From NCBI RefSeq assembly GCF_900091575.1, contig NZ_FMCR01000001.1, positions 1,488,001 through 1,552,000 of the forward strand: 64,000 nt of DNA. Reading direction: 5' to 3'. This document shows positions 44,338-53,078 of the stretch, piece by piece (position 1 is the first letter of the stretch; the number at the start of each line of letters is the position of its first letter). The notes under the pieces were generated by a model, which saw nothing but the letters and a program-made list of their open reading frames with translations, had not been told where the DNA came from and searched no databases. A program made the translations under genes and the position numbers. This stretch comes from Micromonospora saelicesensis (lineage in GTDB: Bacteria > Actinomycetota > Actinomycetes > Mycobacteriales > Micromonosporaceae).

Positions 44338-44991
44338 ATGTCGGCCGCCGCGCTGGTGTCGATCGCGCTGCTCGGCGCGCTGGTCGGCCTCGTCGTACCC
44401 CTGGTGTCGCGGCGCTTCGCCACGGCGGACGCCCGGCCATGGGCGTTTCCACTGCCGCAGCCGGTCCGACGGCCCTGGGTGGACCCCATGGTGGCGGCCA
44501 GCGTCTTTGTCGGCCTTGCCGTCGCTGTGGGTGACGACCCGGCGCTGCCGGTCTTCCTCTCGGTCGCGGCGGTAGGTCTGGTGCTGGCGCGGGTCGACCT
44601 GGCCTGCCTGCGGCTGCCCGACCCGCTGGTGCTCGTCGCCGGGTTGCTGGCCCTCGGAGGGCTGACCGCAGCGGCGCTGCTGTCCGGCACTCCCGGCCGG
44701 CTGCTCGGCGCGCTGGGAGGCGCGGCGGTCGCGGGCGCGGCGCACGTGCTGCTGGCTCTGCTGCCCGGCTCACGGCTGGGCTTCGGGGACGTGAAACTCG
44801 CCGCTGTCCTCGGCCTGCCGCTCGGCTGGTTGGGGTGGGACGCCCTGCTGGCCGGGCTGCTCCTGCCGCACGTGCTGCACGGCGGTCTCGTGCTCGGTCT
44901 CCTTGCCGCGCGGCGGGTCCGTCGGAACACCCTGCTGCCCCTCGGCCCGGCCCTGCTGGCGGGCGCCTGGCTCGCCGCCCTCCTCGACTGA
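44338..44991 (+). CDS. Prepilin-peptidase-like aspartic membrane protease (A24), short form
   Basis: 217 aa with about six membrane helices. The two catalytic aspartates are present: D87 in LARVDLACLRLPDPLV and D151 in GFGDVKLA. The N-terminal methyltransferase region of full PilD/GspO is missing, as in the TadV/short A24 type. Such enzymes mature type IV or Flp pilins, but no pilin or tad gene is in the window. A leaderless-type promoter supports the start. Confidence 0.88.
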   Translation: MSAAALVSIALLGALVGLVVPLVSRRFATADARPWAFPLPQPVRRPWVDPMVAASVFVGLAVAVGDDPALPVFLSVAAVGLVLARVDLACLRLPDPLVLVAGLLALGGLTAAALLSGTPGRLLGALGGAAVAGAAHVLLALLPGSRLGFGDVKLAAVLGLPLGWLGWDALLAGLLLPHVLHGGLVLGLLAARRVRRNTLLPLGPALLAGAWLAALLD

Positions 44992-45031
44992 CCGCCCCCG
45001 CCCCGCCCCGACCTCACCCCCGCCCCGGCTT

Positions 45032-45106
45032 CGTCGATCTTGCAGTTTCTGCGCCGACACAAGGTGCATCCCACGCACAACGACGACCGAAAGTGCAAGA
45101 TCGACG
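45032..45106. repeat. REP-like palindromic element, family 1 (GTCGATCTTGCA)
   Basis: CGTCGATCTTGCAGTTTC at 45032-45049 and its complement (17 of 18) at 45089-45106 enclose a 39-nt loop. It sits between two convergent genes and is unlike the flanking coding sequence. Elements with this core are frequent between genes of Micromonospora (from memory). Confidence 0.6.
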
Positions 45107-45132
45107 GGGCGTGGGGCGTGAGGGCGCCGGGG

Positions 45133-48100
45133 TCAGATCAGGCGGAGTTGGCGGTCCTTGGGGCGGCGGGGTTCGGCTTCGCCGAAGCGTTCGAAGAGGC
45201 CGGGGTCGATGGTGCCGAGGAACGGCGAGGGGTCGCAGTCGCGCTCGGTGGCGTGCCGGGTGCGGCGGGCGGCGTGACTGACGTACAGCCGGTCCTGGGC
45301 CCGGGTCAGGCCGACGAAGAAGAGCCGGCGCTCCTCGGCGACGGCGTCCTCGTCGGGCGTCGAGCCCGGCCAGCGCAACGGCAGCAACCCGTCCTCGACA
45401 CCGACCAGGAAGACCACCGGGAACTCCAGGCCCTTCGCGGCGTGCAGGGTGAGCAGCGTGACCGCCTCGGCACGCGGGTCGAGCGCGTCCACCTCCGCGC
45501 CGGTGGCCAACTGCGACAGGAAGGCCTCCAGGTCGTCACCGCAGCGTCGGGCCAGCGGGGTCAGCAGGTCCACGGCCGAGCGGACGTCCTCGGGACGGAC
45601 CGTGCTGCCGGCGCCGTCCAGGGTGGGCACGGCGAACCGCTCGGCGACCACCTGACCGGCCAGCCGCACCCGGGCGGCCAGTGAGCCGGCCAGACCGTCG
45701 GCGTGCCGTAGCTCGCGGGCGATGGCCGCTACCCCGGGCCGGTCCCGCAGCCGGTCGTGGGAACGCTTCTGCACGGGGATGTTCGCCCGGGTCAGGGCGT
45801 CCACGATCGGGGCGGCCTGCGCGTCGGTGCGGTACAGCACGGCGATGTCGGAGAACGACAGCGAGGTGGACCGGCCGTCGATGCGGCCCGAGTCCAGCGA
45901 ACGGTGTGACAACCCGCCGACCAGATCGTCGACGGTACGCACCACGAAGTCGGCCTCCTCTGCCACGGACGCCGCCGGGTAGCGCCCGACCAGCGGAGCC
46001 TCCGGGTCGAGCCGGGCCGGGTCCAGTCGTCGACCCCGGACCAGCGAGGACGGCGCGATGGCCTGCACGGCGGCGGCCAGGATCGGGGCCGACGAGCGGT
46101 AGTTGCGGTTGAGCCGGACCAGCCGGGCGTCGGTGAAGTCCTCGGAGAAGCGCAGGAAGTAGCCGACGTCGGCGCCCCGGAACGAGTAGATGGCCTGGTC
46201 CGGGTCGCCGATCGCGCAGAGGTTGCCGTCGGCGGGGCTGAGCAGCCGCAGCAGCTCGTACTGCACCTCGTCGACATCCTGGTACTCGTCGACGAAGATC
46301 CACCGCCAGCGGTCCCGGTACCGTTCGACCAACTTCCGGTCGGCCCGCAGCAGCTCCACCGGCAGGGTCACCAGTTCGTCCAGGTCGACCAGGTCCTGCT
46401 TGCGCAGCAGCGACGCGTACGCGGCGTTGTCGTCGCCGGCCTCGGTGCGGGCTGCCGCCCGCTCGGCGTCGTCGGCGATCCGGAAGTCGGCCGGGAGACC
46501 CGCCGCGCCGGCGTTCTCCCGCAGGATGGTCAACCCCAACGCGTGGAACGTACCCACTGTGACGTCCTCGGCGACCGGGCCGAGCAGGCCGTCGAGCCGG
46601 TGCCGCAGCTCCTCGGCGGCCCGGCGGGTGAACGTGATCGCGAGGCAGTGCTCGGGGAAGACGTTCAGCTCCGCGCAGAGGTACGCGATCCGGTGGGTGA
46701 GCGTCCTGGTCTTGCCGGTGCCCGGACCGGCCACGATGAGCAGCGGACCACCGGGTGCGGAGGCGGCCACCCGCTGCATGGCGTCCAGTCGGTCCAGCAG
46801 GCCGGTGCCAACCTCCTCCATGCCGGAGAGCATCGGCTCGAACGGCTCGTGCGGAGACGGCGGCGACGCGATCGGCGGCGCGGGCGCCGGGACCGGCTTC
46901 CGCTTCGGCTCCGCCTTCGTCGCCGCCGGGCGCTTTGCCGGGACCCGGGGAGCCGACTCCGCGGGTCGTCGCTGCGCCGGCACCGGTACGTCGAACAGCG
47001 TCTCCTGCGCGCCCAACTCGGCCGGGTCGAAGAGCGTGATCACGCCGTACTCGCCGTCGTAACCGGGCACCCGGCGGACGTCACCGCGCCGCAGCCGCCC
47101 GATGCCCTCCGCGAGCAGCTCACCACCGGCCTGCGCGATCTCGGTCAACGGCGTCGTGGTCAGGATCTCCAGCTCGGGGCCGAGCGTGGCCAGCAGTTCG
47201 TTGAACCGCCCCTCGACCTTCTTCGACCGGGCACCCACCTTGTTGATCTCGCCGAGGATCTCGGCCAGCGGCACCAGGTGGGTGACGTCCCGTGCGTGCG
47301 CCGGCCGGTGCCCGTCCGGGCGGTCCGCCAACTCCTCGATCCGGCTGAGGACGCCCACGGTGAGGGGTTTGCCGCACTCGGGGCAGCGCCCGCCGGCGGC
47401 CCGGGTGCGCTCCGGAGACCAGTTGACCCCACACAGCCGGTGCCCGTCCGCGTGGTACTTGCCCTCCTCCGGGAAGAACTCGATCGTGCCGGCCAGGCCG
47501 TCACCCGTACGCAGCGCCTCCCGAACGGCGAAGTAGTCCCGTTCGACGGTCAGCACTGTCGCCTCCCGGCCGAGCGCCGGCGGCGAGTGGGCGTCCGAGT
47601 TGGACACCAGTTGGTAGCCGTCCAGGCTGCCGACCCGCCAGTTCATGGCGGGGTCGGAGGAGAGCCCGGTCTCCACGGCGAAGATGTGCTCGGCCAGGTC
47701 GGCGTAGCAGTCCGCGATCGCGTCGAAGCCGGACTTCGAGCCCAGCGCGGAGAACCAGGGGGTCCAGATGTGTGCCGGCACCAGGTAGCCGTCCGGGCTG
47801 GCCTCCAGGGTGATCTCCAGGAGGTCGCGGGAGTCCAGTCCGAGGATCGGCCTGCCGTCGGAACCGAGGTTGCCGATCCGGCCCAGCGCGGTGTTGAACC
47901 GGGCCACCGCGTCCAGATCCGGCAGGTAGATCAGGTGGTGCACCTTGCGGGTCCGGTCGTCCCGCTTGTAGATGGTGGAGATCTCCACGCTCAGCATGAA
48001 ACGGACCGGGTCCGCCTCCGCCGTCTGCGCGAGGCGGGGTGGCAGCCGGCGGGCGACGTCCCGCTCCGCCTCCGGGTCGAGCCGGTAGAGCCCCGGTTCG

Positions 48101-48312
48101 GCCGGGCGCAGCGTCTCCCGCAGGTGGTCGTACCAGGCGGGGTGGGTGAAGTCGCCGGTGCCGAGCAGGCCGATGCCCTTACGCCGGGCCCACCACGCGA
48201 GGTTCGGCAGGGTGAGGTCACGGCTGCACGCGCGCGAGTACTTCGAGTGGATGTGCAGGTCCGCGACGAATGGCGGTAGGCCACCGGGGGGTACGGCGCT
48301 GAACGGGGGCAC
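45133..48312 (-). CDS. EndoQ-like PHP endonuclease fused to UvrD/Rep-type helicase
   Basis: 1059 aa. The N-terminal half (about residues 1-445) matches the PHP-domain family of endonuclease Q (TIGR00375 type): DLHIHSKYSRACS at 18-30, GTGDFTHPAW, ISTIYKRDDRTRKVHH, SNSDAHSPPALGRE, and a zinc-finger stretch CGVNW...CPECG (about 292-311). EndoQ cuts DNA 5' of deaminated bases in archaea and some Bacillus. A Pro/Ala/Lys linker (about 450-500) joins a full UvrD helicase: GPGTGKT (529-535), FVDEYQDVDEVQ, LNRNYRSS, TLHAAKGLEFPVVFLVGVE and GLTRAQDRLYVSHA. The start GTG 48312 is preferred to GTG 48345. It likely couples nicking with unwinding. Confidence 0.9.
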   Translation of the reverse strand: MPPFSAVPPGGLPPFVADLHIHSKYSRACSRDLTLPNLAWWARRKGIGLLGTGDFTHPAWYDHLRETLRPAEPGLYRLDPEAERDVARRLPPRLAQTAEADPVRFMLSVEISTIYKRDDRTRKVHHLIYLPDLDAVARFNTALGRIGNLGSDGRPILGLDSRDLLEITLEASPDGYLVPAHIWTPWFSALGSKSGFDAIADCYADLAEHIFAVETGLSSDPAMNWRVGSLDGYQLVSNSDAHSPPALGREATVLTVERDYFAVREALRTGDGLAGTIEFFPEEGKYHADGHRLCGVNWSPERTRAAGGRCPECGKPLTVGVLSRIEELADRPDGHRPAHARDVTHLVPLAEILGEINKVGARSKKVEGRFNELLATLGPELEILTTTPLTEIAQAGGELLAEGIGRLRRGDVRRVPGYDGEYGVITLFDPAELGAQETLFDVPVPAQRRPAESAPRVPAKRPAATKAEPKRKPVPAPAPPIASPPSPHEPFEPMLSGMEEVGTGLLDRLDAMQRVAASAPGGPLLIVAGPGTGKTRTLTHRIAYLCAELNVFPEHCLAITFTRRAAEELRHRLDGLLGPVAEDVTVGTFHALGLTILRENAGAAGLPADFRIADDAERAAARTEAGDDNAAYASLLRKQDLVDLDELVTLPVELLRADRKLVERYRDRWRWIFVDEYQDVDEVQYELLRLLSPADGNLCAIGDPDQAIYSFRGADVGYFLRFSEDFTDARLVRLNRNYRSSAPILAAAVQAIAPSSLVRGRRLDPARLDPEAPLVGRYPAASVAEEADFVVRTVDDLVGGLSHRSLDSGRIDGRSTSLSFSDIAVLYRTDAQAAPIVDALTRANIPVQKRSHDRLRDRPGVAAIARELRHADGLAGSLAARVRLAGQVVAERFAVPTLDGAGSTVRPEDVRSAVDLLTPLARRCGDDLEAFLSQLATGAEVDALDPRAEAVTLLTLHAAKGLEFPVVFLVGVEDGLLPLRWPGSTPDEDAVAEERRLFFVGLTRAQDRLYVSHAARRTRHATERDCDPSPFLGTIDPGLFERFGEAEPRRPKDRQLRLI

Positions 48313-48373
48313 GCCGCATCCTGTCACGCCCGCCGCGCCGGCCACCCGCCGCCACGCGCGGACGTGACCTCCG

Positions 48374-49618
48374 CTATGCCGAGCGCAGCTCGACCAGACT
48401 GATCTGCGGCTCCGCGCCGACCCGGACCGGCGGCCCCCAGAAACCGGCGCCGTTGGTCACGTAGACCTTGGTGCCGTCGACCTCGCCGAGCCCGCTGACC
48501 ACCGGCTGCTCCAGCCCGACGGCCAGGTTGAACGGCACCATCTGCCCGCCGTGGGTGTGCCCGGACAATTGCAGGTCGACGCCGTACCGGGCCGCCTCCT
48601 TCGCAGCCAACGGCTGGTGCGCGAGCAGGACCACGGGGCGGCTCGGGTCGCGGTCGCCGAGAGCGGCGGCGAAGTCCGGCCCGGCGGCGAGGCCGGTGCC
48701 CGCCCCGGTGAGGTCGTTCACGCCAGCCAGGTCGAGCACACCGCCCCGGGCCTGGATCTCCTGCCGCCGGTTCTGCAGCACCCGCAGACCGAGCCGGTCG
48801 ACCTCCTGGACCCACTCCTCCACGCCGGAGTAGTACTCGTGGTTGCCGGTGACGAAGAAGCTGCCGTAGCGGGAGCGCAGGTCGCGCAGCGGCGCGGCGG
48901 CCGAGCCGAGCTCGGCCACGGACCCGTCGACCAGGTCACCGACGACCGCGACGATGTCCGCGTCGAGCCGGTTGATCGCGGCGACGATCCGCTCGGTGTG
49001 CGCCCGGCCGCGCAGCGGGCCGAGGTGGATGTCGGAGACGGTGGCGATGCGCAGGCCGTCCATGCTGCGGGGGAGTTTGGCCAGCGGGATCCGCACCCGG
49101 TCGAGCTGGGGTGGGCCGAGCGCCGTGCGGATGCCGTACCCGGTGACGCCGGTGGCGGTGAGGCCGGCGAAGATGGCCGCCCCACGGGCCAGCAGCAACC
49201 GACGGGACGGGTCGTGGTCCGGTGCCGCCACGGCGCCGGCTGCCGGTGGCTCGGTCGGCCCGGCGGCACCGACCAGCACCGGCTCGGGCGCGGCGGTGGT
49301 GGGCTCCGCGGCAACCACCCGGCGACGCAGCACCAGCCGGGTGACCAGCATCGGGACTTCCAGCACGACCAGTACGACCAGGAGGTAGAACATCAACGCG
49401 AGCCACAGGTAGCCCGGCCAGGCGAGCCAGTAGAGCCCGGCCTGCGTCCCGGCGAGGGTGACCGGCACGAGCAGGGCCAGCACCAGGGCGGCGATCCCCC
49501 CGATCCGTCGCCAACGGCCCGGCGTGGTGGTGTCCCGAACGAGTCGCTTCCACAGGTAGAGGTGGATGAGACCGGTGACCAGCGCCAGGACAGCCACGAA
49601 CCCCAGAACCGCCAGCAT
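48374..49618 (-). CDS. Membrane-anchored calcineurin-like phosphoesterase
   Basis: 414 aa. Four membrane helices occupy residues 1-115, then an Ala/Pro linker, a further hydrophobic segment near 150-170, and a metallophosphoesterase domain (about 185-414). Metal-binding motifs: IATVSDIHLGPL, IVAVVGDLVDGS, VTGNHEYYSG, VVLLAHQPL and LSGHTHGGQ. It resembles YaeI/YkuE-type phosphoesterases acting on lipid substrates such as UDP-diacylglucosamine analogues, but the substrate is unknown. Ribosome-binding site AGGGAGG fixes ATG 49618. It follows moaD by 13 bp in one transcription unit. Confidence 0.92.
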   Translation of the reverse strand: MLAVLGFVAVLALVTGLIHLYLWKRLVRDTTTPGRWRRIGGIAALVLALLVPVTLAGTQAGLYWLAWPGYLWLALMFYLLVVLVVLEVPMLVTRLVLRRRVVAAEPTTAAPEPVLVGAAGPTEPPAAGAVAAPDHDPSRRLLLARGAAIFAGLTATGVTGYGIRTALGPPQLDRVRIPLAKLPRSMDGLRIATVSDIHLGPLRGRAHTERIVAAINRLDADIVAVVGDLVDGSVAELGSAAAPLRDLRSRYGSFFVTGNHEYYSGVEEWVQEVDRLGLRVLQNRRQEIQARGGVLDLAGVNDLTGAGTGLAAGPDFAAALGDRDPSRPVVLLAHQPLAAKEAARYGVDLQLSGHTHGGQMVPFNLAVGLEQPVVSGLGEVDGTKVYVTNGAGFWGPPVRVGAEPQISLVELRSA

Positions 49619-49631
49619 GTGTGCGCCTCCC

Positions 49632-49886
49632 TCAGCCGCCCGCGAACGGGGGCAGGACATCGATCGTGGCCCCGGCCGGTAGGGGTGCCTGACGATCATG
49701 ACAGGTGACGCCGTTCACGAGGAAACTCGCCACCCGCAGCACTCCGGCGAGCCGGTCGCCGTGGCGCTGGGTCAGCTCGGCCGTGAGGTCGTCGAGTGAC
49801 CGCCCGGCGGGGATGGCCTCCTCGGCGCGGCCGGCGGCGGCGCGGGCGCCGGCGAAGTAGCGAATGGTCAGCGGTGGTCCCTCCAC
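49632..49886 (-). CDS. moaD: Molybdopterin synthase sulfur-carrier subunit MoaD
   Basis: 84 aa with the ubiquitin-like fold and the C-terminal Gly-Gly (PPFAGG) that is thiocarboxylated to deliver sulfur to molybdopterin. The start opens LTIRYFAGARAAAG. GTG 49886 is preceded by GGAGG, so the longer open frame to 49970 is rejected. It lies 2 bp after the moaA stop. The catalytic partner MoaE is in the other cluster at 36802-37230. Confidence 0.93.
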   Translation of the reverse strand: MEGPPLTIRYFAGARAAAGRAEEAIPAGRSLDDLTAELTQRHGDRLAGVLRVASFLVNGVTCHDRQAPLPAGATIDVLPPFAGG

Positions 49887-49888
49887 GC

Positions 49889-50902
49889 TCAGCCTCCGAT
49901 CGCGGACATCGGTCGGGTCGGCTGGAGGAAGGTGGGGTCGTCGATGCCGTGCCCGGCGCGCTTGCCCCACATCGCGGTACGCCAGCGCCGGGCCAACTCG
50001 TCGTCGTCCGCGCCGGCGCGCAGCGCGGCGCGCAGATCCGATTCTTCGGTGGCGAAGAGGCAGGCGCGGACCTGGCCGTCGGCCGTCAGTCGGGTGCGGT
50101 CGCAGTCCCCGCAGAAGGGGCGGGTGACGCTGGCGATCACACCGACCCGGGCGGGGCCTCCGTCGACCAGCCAGGTCTCCGCCGGTGCCGCGCCGCGCTC
50201 GACCGGGTCGGGGCTCAGATCGAAGACGCTACGCAGCGACGCCAGGATCTCCTCGGCGGTGACCATGGTGTCGCGGGCCCAACCGTGCTGGGCGTCCAAC
50301 GGCATCTGCTCGATGATCCGCAGCTGGTAGTCGTGATCGAGGGCGAAGCGGAGCAGCGCCGGCGCCTCGTCCTCGTTGACACCACGCATCAACACCGAAT
50401 TGATCTTCACGGGGCTGAGCCCGGCGGCTGCCGCCCCGGCGAGCCCGGCCAGCACCGCGTCGAGGCGGGGGCGGCGGGTGAGCTTGGTGAACCGGTCCGG
50501 GTCTAGGGTGTCCAGTGAGACGTTCACCCGGTCCAGGCCGGCCGCCCGCAACGCCGGGGCCAGGCGGTCCAGGCCGATGCCGTTAGTGGTCAACGAGACC
50601 CGGGGGCGGGGTTCGAGCGCGGCGACCGCCGTCACGATGTCGACCAGCCCGGGTCGGATCAGCGGTTCACCGCCGGTGAACCGCACCTCGGTCACGCCGA
50701 GCAGCTCGACAGCCACCCGGACCAGTCGGACGATCTCCTCGTCGGACAGCAGCTCGGGGCCGGCCAGCCAGGGGAGACCTTCCGCCGGCATGCAGTAGGT
50801 GCAGCGCAGGTTGCACTTGTCGGTGAGGGACACGCGCAGGTCCCGGGCGACACGGCCGTACCGGTCGACGAGGACGCCGTCGGTCCCCGGGGCGACGTTC
50901 AC
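49889..50902 (-). CDS. moaA: GTP 3',8-cyclase MoaA
   Basis: 337 aa radical-SAM enzyme starting molybdenum cofactor synthesis. The N-terminal cluster ligands are C30, C34 and C37 (CNLRCTYC). The C-terminal cluster has CGDCDRTRL and a later cysteine in RACLFA. The C-terminal Gly-Gly (SAIGG), required for catalysis in MoaA, is intact. GTG 50902 overlaps the upstream kinase stop by 4 nt (GTGA). Its partner MoaC is encoded 15 kb away. Confidence 0.97.
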   Translation of the reverse strand: MNVAPGTDGVLVDRYGRVARDLRVSLTDKCNLRCTYCMPAEGLPWLAGPELLSDEEIVRLVRVAVELLGVTEVRFTGGEPLIRPGLVDIVTAVAALEPRPRVSLTTNGIGLDRLAPALRAAGLDRVNVSLDTLDPDRFTKLTRRPRLDAVLAGLAGAAAAGLSPVKINSVLMRGVNEDEAPALLRFALDHDYQLRIIEQMPLDAQHGWARDTMVTAEEILASLRSVFDLSPDPVERGAAPAETWLVDGGPARVGVIASVTRPFCGDCDRTRLTADGQVRACLFATEESDLRAALRAGADDDELARRWRTAMWGKRAGHGIDDPTFLQPTRPMSAIGG

Positions 50903-51813
50903 CTGTCGACCGTAGCGCGCTCGGCCCGGCTCAGGACGCCACGGGCGGTCTGGACGACCACATCTCGGAAGCTGACGCCGAAGAGTGCGGTGTGCACGAG
51001 CAGCAGATGCAGCTGATGCACTGGCACACGGTCACGCCAGCCGTCCGGTAGTGGCCAGCTCTCCTGGTAGGCGGCCAGCACCCGATCCAGGTGGGGGATG
51101 CCGCCGAAGAGGGCGAGCTGGGCGAGATCCGTTTCCCGGTGCCCACCGTGCGCTGCCGGGTCGACGAGCCAGGCCCGGTCGTCGGCCCCCCACAGCACGT
51201 TGCCCGGCCACAGGTCGCCGTGGATGCGCGCGGGCGGCTCGTCGCCGCCGAGCCCGTCGAGGCGATCGATCACCTGCTCGACCAGAGCGGCATCGGCGCT
51301 GGTCAGCGCGCCACCGTCGACCGAGCGTCGTAGGTAGGGGGCGAGGCGTCGCTCGGCGAACCAGGTCGACCAGCGCCCGCCGGTGGGGGTGTTGTCCTGG
51401 GGGAGCGAGCCGATGAACCCGGGCCAGGTGGCACCGAAGGCGGTAGCGCCCGCCCGGTGCAGCCCGGCCAACTCCCGGCCGAAGCGCTCCGCGGCCTCCG
51501 GCGTCGGTTCGCCGGGCTCCACCCAGTCGAGCGCCAGCAGCTCCGGCAGCACCACGATCACCTCGGGTACGCCGACCGCGTCCGCCTCCCGCAGCCAGCG
51601 CAGGCCGGCGGCCTCGGCGGCGAAGAAGCCCTCCGGCGGCGGTCGGTCGGCGCCTTCCGGCCAGGATTTGGCGAAGACGGAGTGGCCGTCGTCGAGGGTG
51701 AGCCGGGCGGCAGCGCAGATGTTTCCACCGGCGACCGGCGTCTCCCGGAGCCGCTGATGGGTCCGGAAGGTCGGGAGGTGTGCCGGATGCGCGCGCAGGT
51801 ACGCCAGGTCCAT
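50899..51813 (-). CDS. Fructosamine kinase family protein
   Basis: 304 aa. Kinase-like fold: ARIHGDLWPGNVLWGADDRAWLVDPAAHGGHRETDLAQL (about residues 193-231) contains the catalytic HGD and the metal-binding DP, as in fructosamine-3-kinase/ketosamine kinase and APH-type enzymes. An upstream FAKSWPEG supplies the ATP lysine and EAAGLRWLREA the alphaC helix. These kinases phosphorylate glycated amines so that they fall off (deglycation). It is the first gene of an operon with moaA, moaD and the phosphoesterase; the overlap with moaA is 4 nt. Confidence 0.9.
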   Translation of the reverse strand: MDLAYLRAHPAHLPTFRTHQRLRETPVAGGNICAAARLTLDDGHSVFAKSWPEGADRPPPEGFFAAEAAGLRWLREADAVGVPEVIVVLPELLALDWVEPGEPTPEAAERFGRELAGLHRAGATAFGATWPGFIGSLPQDNTPTGGRWSTWFAERRLAPYLRRSVDGGALTSADAALVEQVIDRLDGLGGDEPPARIHGDLWPGNVLWGADDRAWLVDPAAHGGHRETDLAQLALFGGIPHLDRVLAAYQESWPLPDGWRDRVPVHQLHLLLVHTALFGVSFRDVVVQTARGVLSRAERATVDR

Positions 51814-51920
51814 CAGCGCACGGTAACCGCTCCTTACGACAGCCAGGTGTCGCCCGACGACATCGGCGCTCTTTCCGCACCCGTAGGTGTGGCGTGAGCA
51901 GGGAAAACACGTTCAGTAAC

Positions 51921-51946
51921 TGTGGATAAGTCGCGTGTCGTCCACA
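51921..51946. promoter_or_regulatory. Pair of DnaA-box-like sites between FN3K and DUF4192 genes
   Basis: TGTGGATAA at 51921-51929 is the exact complement of the consensus DnaA box TTATCCACA. TCGTCCACA at 51938-51946, in the opposite orientation, differs from TTGTCCACA at one position. They lie 8 bp apart in the divergent promoter region. Confidence 0.6.
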
Positions 51947-51986
51947 GGGGTGGCAGGGCCCGGTACGCCCGCCGCAGGCTTCCGAC

Positions 51987-53030
51987 ATGACCTCGACCGA
52001 ACGCCCTCAACTCGCCGTCCGCTCACCGGCCGACCTGATCGCCGCTGTGCCGTACCTGCTCGGCTTTCATCCCACCGACAGCGTGGTCGCCGTGGCGCTG
52101 GTCGGCCGACAGATCGTCTTCGCCGCCCGCGCGGACCTGCCCGACCCGACCGAGCTGGGCGGATTGGCCGGGCACCTGGCTGGTGTGATCCGCCGGCAGG
52201 GCGCGGAGGCCGCCACCGTGGTGGGTTACGGGCAACCGGAGCGGGTCACCCCGGCCGTGGACTCGGTGCGCGACGCGCTGAACGACTTCGGGCTGCACGT
52301 GCTCGACGCGCTGCGGGTGACCGACGGCCGCTGGTGGTCCTATCTCTGCACCGAGCCCGACTGCTGCCCGCCCGAGGGGCGCCGCTACGACCCGAGCGTC
52401 AACCGGTTGACCGCCTCGGCGGTCTTCGCCGGTCAGGTCGCACTCCCCGACCGGGCCGCCCTGGTGGCGCAGGTGGCACCGATGGACGGCCCGGCCCGGG
52501 AGGCGGCCCGCGCGGCCACCGCCCGCGCCGAGCAGAGGCTGGCCGAGCTGATCGCGCAGGCACCCGAAAGTGACCTGCTCGGGGCGCGGGCGCTGCGCGC
52601 CGCCGGGGTGGCGGCGGTCCGCGAGGCCCAGCGCCGGCAGCGGCGTGGTGAGCGGCTCGACGACGACGAGGTGGCCTGGTTGAGCCTGCTGATGACCCAC
52701 CTGCCGGTCCGCGATCACGCGTGGGAACGCACCGACGGCCGGGACCGGGACATCGCCCTCTGGACCGACGTGCTGCGCCGCGCCGAGCCGGAGGTGACCG
52801 CCGCGCCAGGTGCGCTGCTGGCGTTCGCCGCCTGGCGCGCTGGACAGGGCGCGTTGGCGGCGGTCGCTCTCGAACGCACGCTGAGCCTGCACCCCGACTA
52901 CTCACTCGCCCTGCTACTGGACGACCTGCTCCGGCGCGGCGTGCCCCCGGCCGAGCTGGACGGCTGGCCGTCGGTCGGGATGCCCGGGGTCATCCGCCCC
53001 CGCAAACGGAGCCGACGTGGCCGCCGCTGA
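51987..53030 (+). CDS. DUF4192-family protein
   Basis: 347 aa of unknown function. The family start RSPADLIAAVPYLLGFHPTDSVVAVAL is clear. The middle has DALRVTDGRWWSYLCTEPDCCPPEGRRYD and the second half is helical with WRAGQGALAAVALERTLSLHPDYSLALLLDDLL, resembling a TPR-like turn. The C-terminus is basic (RPRKRSRRGRR). DUF4192 proteins are actinobacterial and have no known activity. Two DnaA-box-like sites lie directly upstream. Confidence 0.88.
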   Translation: MTSTERPQLAVRSPADLIAAVPYLLGFHPTDSVVAVALVGRQIVFAARADLPDPTELGGLAGHLAGVIRRQGAEAATVVGYGQPERVTPAVDSVRDALNDFGLHVLDALRVTDGRWWSYLCTEPDCCPPEGRRYDPSVNRLTASAVFAGQVALPDRAALVAQVAPMDGPAREAARAATARAEQRLAELIAQAPESDLLGARALRAAGVAAVREAQRRQRRGERLDDDEVAWLSLLMTHLPVRDHAWERTDGRDRDIALWTDVLRRAEPEVTAAPGALLAFAAWRAGQGALAAVALERTLSLHPDYSLALLLDDLLRRGVPPAELDGWPSVGMPGVIRPRKRSRRGRR

Positions 53031-53049
53031 CCGACCCCGCCGCGCACAC

Positions 53050-53070
53050 GGTATTACCGACGGTGCTACC
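53050..53070. promoter_or_regulatory. Possible toxin-antitoxin operator
   Basis: GGTATTACC and GGTGCTACC, three bases apart, each begin GGT and end ACC, so together they form an imperfect dyad. They end 8 bp upstream of the -10 element of the antitoxin gene, where a ribbon-helix-helix antitoxin would be expected to bind. Confidence 0.45.
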
Positions 53071-53078
53071 AGAATTGA

